Shown piece after piece: positions 46,201 to 60,000 of a DNA stretch of 64,000 bases (within the stretch, counting starts at the first letter, position 1; each line of letters starts with the position of its first letter). Source of the stretch: Vanilla planifolia (taxonomy: Eukaryota; Streptophyta; Magnoliopsida; Asparagales; Orchidaceae); the NCBI GenBank assembly GCA_023846275.1, contig CM043869.1:18881501-18945500 (forward strand), in the 5' to 3' direction. Both the position numbers and the translations under genes were made by a program. The notes beneath the pieces are model-generated. The model saw only the letters and a list, made by a program, of their open reading frames with translations. It ran no database searches and was not told the origin of the DNA.

Positions 46201-49200
46201 AACTCTGAAAGCAATCTTTTTATTGACAGCCTTGCTTGAGCTTTGCTGTTTTTGATTTCTTTAGCATTTCTATGCATTTTTCCATTGATAGATTATTCTA
46301 TCTAATTATATTTGTATGCGGAACTCTAGTTTTGAAATTTAAGAAGCTAGCTTGCTTTATGCATTACTATCTATTTGTCTTAAATATTTTGCAAATTGTG
46401 TCCCTTGAAAATGGGCATGTTTAATTGGATTGGCGTGAAAAATGTTGTATGGTTTAAAAAATGCTTTTGCCCTATCAAATTAAAATTTCTGATTGTAGAT
46501 TTTGCTGCCTTTTTTTACATTAGCAGTTGGGCTTATTGGGGGCTATTGTAAAGATTAACATTATTATGATGTTGTTTGTTTTCTAATAGTTATTTTTAAG
46601 TGGAAATAAGAATTCTTTTTTTTTGTAAGAAAACCAAATAAAGTTTCCAAGACCTTGTTAGAACAAGTAATAATGGAATTGGGGTTAGAATTCATTGCTT
46701 ATCCCTAATTTAAATGGGTTTCACCTTTTTCTCGAAGTTCTTTCATATTTTTTTATGTTACACTTAGGTTCCTAATCTCAAAGTTTCTACAGAATGCTCC
46801 ATAAAATACCATTTTTTGGATTGGTGCAACTAGGTTTCTAAATTGACAGAAATGGAAACCTTCATTTAAGGACTGTTTCAACCATTGACTGAAGGCAACC
46901 ACATTTCTTTTGTTTTGTTTTTAGTATATATATAGTTTGTTGAACTCAAAGTCCAGTTGGACCCAAATTTTCTGGTTCATTAGGGTGTTTGTTTCATCCA
47001 ATTGTTATCGGTTCAACGAGCTAAGGGATTAAGTACATTTACAAGATTGAACATGGCTTGTTGGCAATCATTCAGCCAATTGTACCAAGGTTACTATGGC
47101 ATCATTTCATATAGGCCTGGCTTTCAATATTTTTTTATATAGCACATTCATGCTTAACAATGCAATACATAGAGAACATATTTAATTATGTTAAATTCAC
47201 CTTGACAATACATATTTTGGAGAGAATTATGATTTAACAATTGGAACTTGTTCATGAAGTGATATCATTCAAAAAGATATCCTTTGTATCTTTTTAACAT
47301 TTTTTTATGTAACGTATGCATGCTTTATAATGCAATTCATATAAAAAATATTTAATTATGTTATAACTTGATAATGCATATGATAGAGACCTTTATGAGT
47401 TTAAGAAGATAAACTTGGTCATGAGTTGATATTTAAGTTCTATCCTTATAGAAGTAATATAGTTAGGTGGTAAGGAGCATCGAATGTTGCAATTTCTACG
47501 AATATGTTTATTGATCATATCTAGGTCCTATATGCTATAACTACACCTGTATTTATACAATGGTCAATATGGCAAGTTTGATGTCAAATCGTAGGTCCCA
47601 ATTTGTTTGACATAGATTGTTCTTATACTTTCATTCTAGATCTTTACCTATAATTATCTCTTCAATCCTACCAGCTTTACCTCTATAATAGTGTTATCTT
47701 AATCAAATTAAAGAGGATCTTATTTTTGCAAATGGTAGCCACCACCTTGTAGGACTAATAGGTTTGTTCGGTGGTGGTCTACCCTCCAAACCTTAATTAT
47801 TTGGGATGATCACTTTAGGAGTTACATCATTTCATATATACATTGGAGCTCCAAGTTTAATATTTTATGGTGATGAATACTTCAAGTGCTTGGAAAGTTA
47901 CATAATTTCAAGTTTATGCTAGGCTGAAACATCTCTATCTTTGTATCATTATTGTTTCCTTTTTATCATCTATTGGTTTATTACTAGGGTTCATGTGAGT
48001 TTGGTACAGCTTCTTTGCTTAGAAGGCAAACTTTCAAATATTAGTTTGGTTTAGTAGTATTCATGATTCCTTAATGACATTTGTGTGGGATCCATTGTGA
48101 GCTAATCATATGTTATCAGTGAACTAGTTTAAGATAAAGGCAATTGATTTCCATTGAGACTCGAGTAGAAGTTGAAAATCTCTCTTACAATGGATAAAGA
48201 GGATAAAAATTTCAGAAGTTAGCATGGATGTTTAGTCGATTGCTTGTGGATTGATTGAATAATGGCCAAAGAATTACCATACAAGTTTTGCTTTTTGCTT
48301 GTTCAATATCTAATTCTTAAAGATTGTGGATGTTACGTCTTGCATATGCTTTCTAAATTTAACAAATTCATTTACAAAGCAAATGCTTTCAAATGCTCAA
48401 ATATGCAATTAGAGCTGAGCACAATATTAACAGCAAGCTGCATTAGAAAGCATCGAATTGTATTAGAGAGAGATTAGGTCAAGGTCCATAATAGGTCTTA
48501 ACAATAAAGAATATTTGTTCACCAAGTTAATGAATTATGGTTCTTAGCATGTGAACTGGAACTTGAGCATTCTACAAAGAATGTTAGAAAATTATGGGAT
48601 TTAAAGCAGGTTGGGACATAAATGAAAAAAATCTCAACATTTCATTACATTAACTACTACAACCAATAATATTAGGGGCATAAGGAGTTGCAAACTAAGG
48701 AATATATAAAGTGCGGAGACACACTACCAAACTAGATTTCTGTAAACACTACAATGATGGACAGTGGAGTATGAACTAAGAATCCAATATGTTGATAATT
48801 GTTACTGGCATCCACAGTGGAGTAAGACAACTTTGTGGCCTCCATGTAGGACAATATCCCTGACACAAGTGTAGGAAATTTAGGAAAAAATGAGCTTTCT
48901 TACTTTGATTTTCAAATCATCAGGGGATAACCATAAATCTAGAAAAATAGCCTTTTATGCCCACTTCTCACTCCCAATCAAATGCAAAGCACTCCCCCAT
49001 GATTTGGTCCACTTTTGCCCCATTTTGTCCATTTTATATTTGAATATTCCTTTGTTTGTGCAACTAATTTTTGTGTCATTGTTTTTGTTATAAGTTGCTT
49101 AACTTGAATATGGAATTGCCTAATTGACTAAAGATGTTATTTCATTTTTTTGTCATTTAATTGATTTGTTGTTTTGGTTTGTTAAATACTCGATTAAATA

Positions 49201-52200
49201 TTGAATTTACTAATGAACAAGGCTTGAATATCATGGTGTTTGCTAAACAGTCACTAGTGATCTTCCTCTCTTGTATTGTTATGTTGCAAGGAAAGCTAAT
49301 GGGCATCCCCACATGCACAATTGAAAAACAATACTGCCATAAATATATATGTGACATAATAAGAAAAAGCTTTAGCTTGGATCAATGCATGAGAGCAAAG
49401 ATCATAATGATTTCCATGGTGATTTTGATTATGATGTCTTACCTTAGATGTGCTAGCCTTCATGGTTTTTGTCTGAGATTGGAGTATCGTGTGTTCAGCA
49501 TGTACTCAACATAAACTTGGTGCATGGTAAATTTGTCTAAACATAGTCTAGGTTACTAAATTATTTGCTTTGTTTGATGAGTGATAGCTTAATTATTTGC
49601 TTTGATTGCTTAGTACAATACTTATAAAGTTGTAGTTGTTTTTTGATGATCTAAAAAATTTTTTTAGTCTAGGCATTGATGATGCAAGGATATGTAATTC
49701 TTTTCTCTAATTAATTTATTTTTTGATCGATTCCTTATCAAATCTTCTACAATTTGTTTTTTTAGCTTGCCTTAGATTGAGTGATTTGTCAATTCGCATC
49801 CATTTAATTAGGGGGTTAGAATTTGTTGTTGAAAAGATGCATAAAAGACATGAGAACCCAAATATGATGTAGGGAGATTAACATCAATTGGAGTAATTGT
49901 GCATTGGATGGTGATGACAAAACTTATTGATTTGGATTATGTTTGGAATTCAAAAATAAATTAGTAGGTTATTTTAGGGTAGACTTAGAATCTAATACAT
50001 AAGGATTAATGTAATCTATGGTGGTTGCAAAAATCTTTGGTTTTGGGGTTATAAAAATTTATAAGGGTCCTTTTTTGGGAGTACCGGGGCTTGATGTTTA
50101 CATAAAAGAGTGAATTGTGAAGATTGCAAAGTTAAGCTAATTCAAATATTGCAACTGAAGATATTTACTTTGAAAATTTTTGTATGGGTATAATAATGAA
50201 ATGTGCATAAGATTTTTAGATGATTCAATTCTAATTCGGATCTATATTTACCCATAACCAAAAAGTTAGGCAAAACATTAAATGTTTTTCGTAAAAATGG
50301 GTAGGCCAAAATCTTATACTTGGCTGATAGATCTTGCAAGCATGGGCCAAAAGATCTTATACATCATTGCAAAATAGCTTATAATCATTAGGTTAAAGGG
50401 CCCTATAGATGTGCCCAAAAGAGTTTATTGTATCATGCTAAAGGACCTGACAAATTGTCGGGCCAAAAGTTTTTAAAATAAGATTAAAAAGCCAATACAA
50501 AGATCAAATGTAAATTCCCAATAATAAGATAATAAAACAAAAATACAAAGCTCAATTACAAGGTTCTATGACCCAATTCAATTTAAACGAGAGACACATT
50601 GAAATTGAAGCATTGTAAGAAAGATACACAATGTAGCTTGATGAAAATAACTATGAAATAATATTCAACTTAGCTCAATGAGTGTATAACTATGAAAAAA
50701 GATTGTAAAGGGTGAGATTGATGCTTATAACCCTTGGCTTTGCTTCTCTCTTCTCTTTTGTAATGATGATTTTCAAGTATTGCTCTTCATAAATGTATGC
50801 AAGTAAACATTTATCTCATCTCTTAAGTTTTGACCCCTTTATATAAGCTTCATAATGCTCTCCAATAACTCCGAACAACTCTCAAATGGTTATAATTAGC
50901 TTTCTCATAAACCAGTCAAACTAGTCGTTATTTACTATTTTTAACAGATCGTTTTATCTATTCCAATGGATAGTATAAGTATGATGCAACTTGTTGTCCA
51001 ATCCATCAGGTAGATTCAATTAGTTCATTTCACAATTCACAAGTAATCGTACTTTTATGATGAGTACATTGTACATGTGCAAATAGTATAACTCTCTAGA
51101 TTCAATTTTTCAGCTTTTGGGTTTTCACAATATTGTACAATATGATGACATAAATTGCACATGTAGGAAGACATTCACATCCATCACTCTTACTATAAAT
51201 GAAGTATTGTACTCGTACGATACAAGACTCGTACTTGTACGATGACTGTTAGCACTCCAACGACCTAAGTCCAAAACTATCTTTGTCTATTAAATATGAT
51301 CACACAAGTATGATTAGCCCACCAATCAGATCCATACATCTCCCTTTTTAGGAAACCAAATAACACATTTGTACGATATGGAGATCGTAAATGCATGACA
51401 GGCAATCTTTAGATCACACTTACATTTCTCATTCCGATCACCCTATTGGATCTGCTGCAGAAGTGATCATACAATTATGATAAGTATATCGTATTGTGCA
51501 AAACACAAGTTCAAAACCTTAATTCCTCTCAGGAAACAAAAATCATACTTGTACGATGAGGGTGCCGTACATATACGAACAACACATTCAATCAACTTAA
51601 ACTAGGATTACCCATTTTCGACTCTTTATTCGATCAAATGAGATAATTATATGATGATGTCATCGTACAGGTACGATTAGTACAAATTATATAGACTTCA
51701 CTTGCTTCATTCAAATTTCAATTTCTACTTGGTCGGGTTATACTCACTAATGCAATTTATTATGTTTACTCTATTTTAGGGCATATTTATATGCGACTCG
51801 ATTTAAATGAGATGTATACCTTATGCGAATCTATAAATGAGTGTCATAATTGGTTTAAGGGTATTTACTTATACTTAAGTCATCATCGAATCTTAGTGTC
51901 TCAAGTAAATTGTTATGAGTTTAACATGCTAATAGTAATAAAGACGACTTAGTTAAGATCTTCTCTAAGTGTTGATTAAGTTTTTGTTTCTTTTGATGCT
52001 AGCTGTAATTAACTCCAAAACATTGTCAATAAGTTTATTGAGTCAAGTTATCAAAATCTCCATATGATTTATATATTTGGTTTTAAGATTCATGATTAAA
52101 AATATTTAAGAAAAATTATTAATAAAACAATGCATGAATTGGCCTCACAGGAGTAGCTCTTTTCTTTTTTAAAAATGGGCATGTGATCAATCTTTGTCCA

Positions 52201-53781
52201 AAGTTGAAAAGATGCACGAGAAATCCCTTAGAACTCCAAAACAATACATGAATTGGTGCAATTTGGTTATTGGTTATAACATCTAATGGTGACAACAATA
52301 CTATGAGTTAGATATTTTTATTTGTTAACACAATTTGATTCACTAATTAGATTGTCCAATTAGATGGATTTACCCATGATTATAGAGATGATTGAACATT
52401 TTTCTAGGTGCTTTAACCTATCTGACAATTCAATTGTGCAATCAAACCATGTTATTAGGTACGAGGATGCAAGAACGAAACTTCTTGGTTTCATATTTTG
52501 GAGTTCATTGACTTCAAAATTATTGGAGATTAAAATTAAACATCTAGAGGTTGGTTTGTCAAATTAATTTGAATCTAATCCTTTATGATTAAGTGATATT
52601 TGCAAAAACTCTAGATTTTTGGTGGTAGCTTTTAAACAATTGTAATTGGGGGCCTTGTATTATGAAAGAAATCCTTGAGGAGACGAGAATTCATTTTAAA
52701 TCTTGATAGATCTTTGCAAGGTCTAGAGAGTTTTTGGATTAAGAATTCTTTGATTGATTCTATGAGTTTATTAAGTTAGATCTTTGGTTTGAGCATGAAA
52801 ACTTTGAGTGTGCATATGGATATTCCATCTAGTTTGCTCTGTTGTATTTAGGGAATTGGTTATCTATTTTCTAATAAATTATTGGAATTTTTTTGAGAAG
52901 GAAAAATATCAAGCCAAATTTTACAAAATTTGACCAATTTATGTTGTTTAAGGTTTGTTACAAGAGTATTCATTCATCTTTATTTTATCATTTAAATCGC
53001 TTTAACTCTTATTAGTGCAAGGTTAGCTATTGAAAGGGCTCAGGGAGGGATCAATATATCTATTGGAACTAGTACTTTACTCAGTCATCTTTATTAGGCC
53101 TTATCCTTCAATCTTGTGTAAGGCTTCACTTTTTGGTTGTTGTTTCATAAATACTTGTTTGATCCATTGGGTGGACAACATGTTTTACTAGAGAATAGGT
53201 CACTTTTGAATTTTCATGCAAGCAATTGCACAACATCAATGACTAATTTTTATTGTTCTCCATTCCTATTTTCCTTTAGATTTCTTGTCATTTTCCTTCT
53301 GCTTTCCTATGCTGATAATATTTTTTTTGTAGTTGGGATCCTTTGTATGCTAGCATTCTTTTATCATTTGGGTTGGTTTGTCATAACTTTTGTGAGCCTA
53401 ATAATTTATTAAATGGTTTATTAAATAGTTATTGTATTTAAATAGACGCTTTTTTTAGCTGTTTGTTATCATTTACCTTTTGCTTTCATATACTGATAAT
53501 ATTTTTTTTTTGTATTTGAGATCCTTTGTATGCTAGCATTCTTTTATCATTTGGGTTGGTTTGACATAACTTTTGTGAGCTTAATAATTTATTAAATGGT
53601 TGTTTATTAAAAAATTAAGTATGTAAATAGACTTTTTTTAGCTGTTATTATAATTGGAAAATAGAAAAACAAATAAAAAAATACTCGTAAACAAACTTAC
53701 CTTTGTCATATCTCTTGATGATTTCACCGTCTTGCACATTGAATGATGCTTTTGTTCCAAGGGGTTTTTTCTATATATGTA

Positions 53782-53844
<63 letters not shown>

Positions 53845-53990
53845 TTTTTTCTTCATAAGTACAGATTACTATGATATATTTTTTTACATTATCATCAAGC
53901 ATTCTATTTCTACATTATTATTTAGCATTTTTTCCACTTTTTTGACAAAATAAGTGTTCAAATGGGTAATCTGTACTTATGAAGAAAAAA

Positions 53991-54050
<60 letters not shown>

Positions 54051-57000
54051 TTTGATAAATAAAAATGTTGTCATTGAACGTTGATAATTAATAAGCTGTT
54101 ATTTGTATTAAACAGCATTTCATCATGAGATAAAAGAATCATTCACTTGATTAGATTATAAGGATGACATAATGGTATTTGTTTATGCTCATCTAAAATT
54201 TTATAAAATGATTTTATGCATTTTTAAAGATGAAAATGCACAAGAATTAAATTTAGTTAAGATAATATTTTTTTATTAGTTTAAAAATAATATCAAATAA
54301 AAATTATAATTTTATGTGAAAGTAAAAAAATTCCTTATTTTTAATATTTAGTGTACGCATGAAGTTATTAATCAATTCTTTGGCACCAAAAGGATTTTTG
54401 CATGCAGATCATTTTCTTCAATTTATTATTACTATCTTAAAAGTTGTTGATTAATATTTTGGTTTTCATTTTTGAAAATCTTACATTTAAACATTAAATT
54501 TTTTTAATTAAAGAATTTATTTGATTGATTTTTTTCATATTGTCTCTGTTTTCATTTGATCTTTTAGATTCTCTTTCACTAATTATTTTTTGATTGTTGT
54601 TGTTGCTAATATTTATTTTAAATTTAGTTGTATGGTAAACAAATAACTTTTTGTCCAATGTATAAGAAAATAAAAATTAATTACCAAAATCCCAATTTCG
54701 TAGTAATATGAATTCCTTAATTTGCACAATCACACAATAGCAATACAACTTGCTGGTAGAAATCCTAATTATTGTGTTCCTAAAAATGAATGTGTGGATT
54801 AAATCCTAGCTTTTAATCACCATTTTTTTTCTTATATGTTATTTTTTAACCATAAAATAATATATCATGCTCTTTTAAATATTTTCATCAAACATAGAAA
54901 AACATTATTTTTGTTCATATATATGTTTTGTATTAATGTTTGTCTTTGATATATTTTTTGGAACAAAATTGGGTAATGTATTTGAATTTGAACTTTGGAC
55001 TTTTTCTTTTAGGCTTTGTTTGATGACTATTTTTGTGATTAAAATGGAGTTTTTGGAAAGATATTTTAAAATGAAGCACTTTAAAAAATACTTTATGTAA
55101 GAAGAGAGAAATTATACAAGTTGTTCTACAAACTTTTGATGGTTTTCAAGCTGAAAGGAAAAGCTAATTTGAAAAGCACTTGTTGAACATATTCTTTGTA
55201 CAAGACCAATGTCGCACAAGACGTAACTTATTGACTATCTTTGATATTCTGTTAGTTAGAAGTTGAGATAAAAATGAACCATATGTGGTTTGCATTGACT
55301 GGATTTTATAAATTTTTATAACGAACAAATTTAAAAATCCTATCAGAAATGTGCTTTTCTTGTATGTGGTTTGGATTTATTTTACTTGCTTTAAAGTTCC
55401 AAGATATTTGAACCAATTGATTGATGTTATTCCAAGACAAGCTTGCGAGGGTGATTACTAATATTATTTATGAGAAAATTGATTCTATAAGATGCAACAA
55501 ATATTTTATTGGTTTATTGTAAACTCGGTGACCTTTCATAATGAACTGTTGGATTGGTGATGTTACGATGAATGCAATTGATATTTGAGTTCTTGGAATG
55601 TTCTTTTCAATTTCAATAGATTGTATGTATAGCTTCCCATATGGTTTTCATGCTACTCTTCATTTTTGAAGAACTTCCACTTTTTTTATATAGATTTAGG
55701 TACCCATTAACTCTGAATTTTGTTGCAGACTTCTACTTTTAGTACAATGTGGAATACCATGGGCTTGTTTGGCAATCATGTGTTTGTGCTATGTTATTTG
55801 AAATAAAACCATTGTTAAAATCACTTGGCTAGACAAGTAACTTGAACACTCCAATTGGAGTTGATAATTTATTTGTTTTGTACACAATATCTTACATCAA
55901 TTTTGGTAATTAGTTATCATACTTGTCAGCAGGATAAACTGAATGATGAAGATGGCATGGCCCTTCGTGATCGCCTCCTCCCTTTAATTTTTGGACTACT
56001 CCGAACGGTCAGCTTCATTTCTATTGCATATTCTGCTTTCTATTATGCTTTTCATCAAAATATTTTCATTAGGTTAACAATCAATCAAACAACTTAGATG
56101 ACAATGGACATATTTTGATGCAACCTGAGATGAATTCTCGCATTGCACTAATTTGGGTTCGAATTGTTTTTTGTTTTCATTATGAAGTTGGATTGAAAAA
56201 TAGTAGTCTGTTGAATTTACATTTTCTTAAGCTATATCTTTTGCTATACTTTATTTTTGTAATGAATTAAGGAGGATATGTGATAACTGATATTGCTAAT
56301 GTTGAAAAGTGTTTTAGTGCTTTTTAGAACAGAATATCAGATAACTAAAATGTATGTATGCCTTTGAGTTCTAACCTTGATTTATCCCGTCCATTGAGGA
56401 AGGTTGTTCTTGTTCTTGTATGCTTAATTTTGACTTGGAAACTCCTTTTGGCTCTAAATGTTTGTCTTTTGTGTTAAATAGATGTAACAATGCTATGTTT
56501 GATTTTTATTGAGGTTAATTTACTTTTTATTTATAGGCAAAACTTCCAGCTGTGTTGAGAATCTACCGGGAAACACTTATCACTGAAATGAAGGCTGCAA
56601 TCAAAAGCACAGTTGCTCAGCTACTTCCTGTTTTGTTAGCTCGAGTGTTGGAAACCGACGTGGTATTAGGAGAACGGACCACAGATCCAGATGGTGTGCA
56701 TTCACATTATTTTGTATTTCTTTTTGTGTTATGAATATGCTGTATTTCTTAAAGTTTCTTGGACACGATTAATAAAATTTCACTTTTACTTAAGGTAGTG
56801 GCTTGTCACTTGCTAGCAAGCTGAGGAACCTGTCATCAGAAAGCTTTGTCCAACTGTTAATTGCTATTTTCATGGTCGTTAAGGTAAATGAAACTTTTTT
56901 TTGTTTCTTCATTAGATCCTTTGACCTTTTTTATATTTTATATGCATTAGAATATGCAACAAAATAATTGAAACATTTTAGAAATGAAAATCTAAACTTC

Positions 57001-60000
57001 TACTTATTTGGTTTGTTTATTTATTGATGCATCAATAGTTTAGGACATTTCTTCTTTGAATTTTATTTGCATCTCATGATAGGCATAAGGTTTGTTTTGA
57101 TGTTTATGAATCTCTTTTTTTCTTAAAATCAACAACTAACAAGTTTTTTATACTCTACTCGTGCGTTCTCTCTTGTTTAAGGTTTGTCATTATGCTTTAG
57201 CTGGAGCATCATGGGCTGCATCCAATTATTCTAGGAGTAATTTTTGTTCTTGTTGTTGTCCATGACGCTTCTATCTAATAATAAATTGTTAACATTTGGT
57301 TTTTTGACTTGTAAGTGCTCAAATGTTTCTTGGACATTTGCTCATGCCCATGCTACTAAAATTTATTTTATTTTGATCTTTTCTATTTTATTTTTTTTAA
57401 TTTTGCCATTATGGATTGTTCTATACTTTTTATAATCATACTAGACATCTAAAGGCTTTGATAAATAAAGTTATTAAGCAATTTCATAATTAAGCAATTT
57501 CATAACCTTTTTATTTATTTACTGTAATGTAATATATCATTATTAGTGAATACAGGCTCATTTAACCCGAGCTGCGGAAGTTAAAAAAGTTATTGAGTGG
57601 ATGATGGGAAATCTTGAAAGTTGTTATGCTACTGATTCTGGAACAGTGTTGCACACCCATGGTTCAATTACTAGTAATGTTGGTCCAGAATATGAAAACC
57701 ATTCTCTTATGCTTTTTCAACATTCTCTTCCATGGAATGCTCAAAGGATTTCCATGTTCCAAGGAAAGCCCAATGACACCTCCAGCCCTGTTACCTCCAA
57801 GAATTTCCGGTAAGGCCTTGGCACAATAATAAATATTGCACGGTCAATTGAGCAACTATTTTTTTATTTGATCATGTAGTGTTTTTGAAGTTGGTTATAT
57901 CGTTCTTACAAGTTTTTGAATATTTACTATTGTTATTTAAAGACTTGTGGATTAAAACTTATTCTAAATGACACATCAAACTTTGTTGTTTTATAGAAAT
58001 ATGGCCAATGCATTTGCTTGACAACATAATTCACAAAACTTTACTCAAAATCTCCTATGTTTATCCCCTCATTCCTAGGAAACTAGCCTAGTCGAACAAA
58101 TGCGTGATTCATATATTCATTGTTGTAGCATCTACTTTTTCCATTTCTTTTGAGATGGTATATTCTTTTCAATAAAAATTTAGGGTATATCACTTGTAAT
58201 AGGTCTTTATTTAAAGAAAGTAACTGTTGTATTAACTATTTGATATCATATTATTTATGTGCAACATAAGTCTTGCTTATGTTAAAATTTCTGTTTCTTA
58301 GACTTCCTAGTGCTGTCTTGGCAAACGACTAGGAGGTCATGGTTGTTATCATGCACAAGTCCCATGTAGGCATTAAATTATGTGAGTTAGTTCTTCTTTT
58401 CTTGCCCACCTGTTGATACAAGAATTAGGATTACAATTAATAGAGATTGACAGCAGGTGGAGAAGATTGTATTTCTTGGATTGATTGAGTAGAGTTTTGT
58501 TGTTCTTTAATTACAAGATTCAGGGCCCTGCTCTTCCCTTGTTAATTATAAGCATGAGGTAGAACTAGAAACCTCACACCCTCATGGATCTTTCGATGGT
58601 CTTGTCCCTTTTTGATATCTTAGACCCTTCATAATCTGATGTGGATTTTTGTTGATTACATTGTGGAACTTGATGCCTTGCCCATGAATTGGATATAGTT
58701 TGTTATAATTGCTTATGATGTCATGGATGCCACTAAAAACTGTTATGAAATCATATTGTATTTGCTGATGTGAATGCATAGCTGGCCACTGAGTTTATAA
58801 TGGTTTTGCTTTGTAGAGGTAAGCTGCACTCCATGTTGCATTCAACATAAGAAAATCTCAAATTCACAACTCGCCCAACCATGGAGAATGCAAGTAACAT
58901 GACTTAGCTGCTCAAACATTGCGTTGTTGAGACGCTGTTTGTGAATCTCAATGTTATGTTTTGGAGCCTCTACTAGACTCACGAGCAAATTGTATTCTTC
59001 TTCTTTGATTAGACTCAAAGTCAATTAGATGGTCCTTAGAAGCATGTGATGTTCCTTACTAAAGATCAAGTTTCAATTTGTCATGATATATATTGTTTGG
59101 TTTTGAGGGACATACTATTGGCTTTGCAGCACATGCCATGAATATTAGTTGTCAAAAAACATTTTAAGTGTTATTATGAACCCTATTTGATACACAAATA
59201 AGGATAAAAAAATTATCTTTACAGCTCATATTGTGTACATTGTTATATGGGAATAGTTTTGACCAAAAAAACTATCTTGCATTTTACATGTTTTGGCATA
59301 ATGGATTGGGGGTAATGATTATTTGAAAACCTTCTAGTCTAGTGTTTTAGGCATTGAAGATGGAGTATAAGGAGAAGATAGTGGAGCCATAGGCCAAAAC
59401 CAGAATGATAACATAGATGTAAATCTCTGCACAATTATGATGTTCGTAGAGTTAGCTAATAATATGGGTCAAGCAAAACCTCGTTCCTCTAGGAATTTCC
59501 GGCTTGGTTCCAGTGAGTGTTTCTATTTTACTAAAGAATGCATGGGTTTGGACTGCAACCATGTTTCTGTATCAAATATTGATGCACCGTATTCTTATCT
59601 TCTAGTTATTTCTGCTTGCTCTCCTGTAGCCAAATGTAGAAGTTTTTTTCCTTCCAAGAAGCATGTTATCCTAAACCTTCTGAATTTTTTGGACAATTGC
59701 AAAGCCTTCTTCTCCAAAGCATAGGCATGGTAAGGAACCCTTGATTTTAAAACCTGACACTCTCAATTGGCTGCCTTTACGAGAAGAATGAGAATTTTGT
59801 GTTTGATCATTGAGAGTTCGATGATGCATTCTCTTTTTAATCACGTTGGGAATCCATTCAACATGAATTGTGCTCAATTTGGCCCCACTTAAGCTCTACT
59901 AGTGGCAATGAGTTGGGCAGTTCAAGGTCTAGGTGGGTTGAGCAGCTGAATCACATTCAAATAAGGATGGGAAATCTGTTGAAGTTAATAACAAGTTGCA

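Larger units (their letters stand above)
46163..55932 (+). other. VPS54 intron 4 (9.8 kb)
   Basis: Donor GTAGGT after GVEDE, acceptor GTCAGCAG before DKLNDED. It is the largest VPS54 intron in the window. It contains two tandem duplications, an LTR-like segment and a TA-flanked inverted repeat (listed separately). The 117-codon frame at 49161-49514 and others of 60-90 codons show no domain and lack splice logic with the gene. Confidence 0.85.

Noticed and set aside
49161-49514. 117-codon + strand frame in VPS54 intron 4
   Set aside because: No domain, no homologous wording to any family I know, composition like the surrounding intron, and antisense frames of similar size; chance frame.
59500-59520. 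GGAATTTCCGG near 59500 resembling the end of VPS54 exon 8 (AGAATTTCCGG at 57800)
   Set aside because: Only about a dozen shared bases with no further similarity on either side; a duplicated exon end is not supported.
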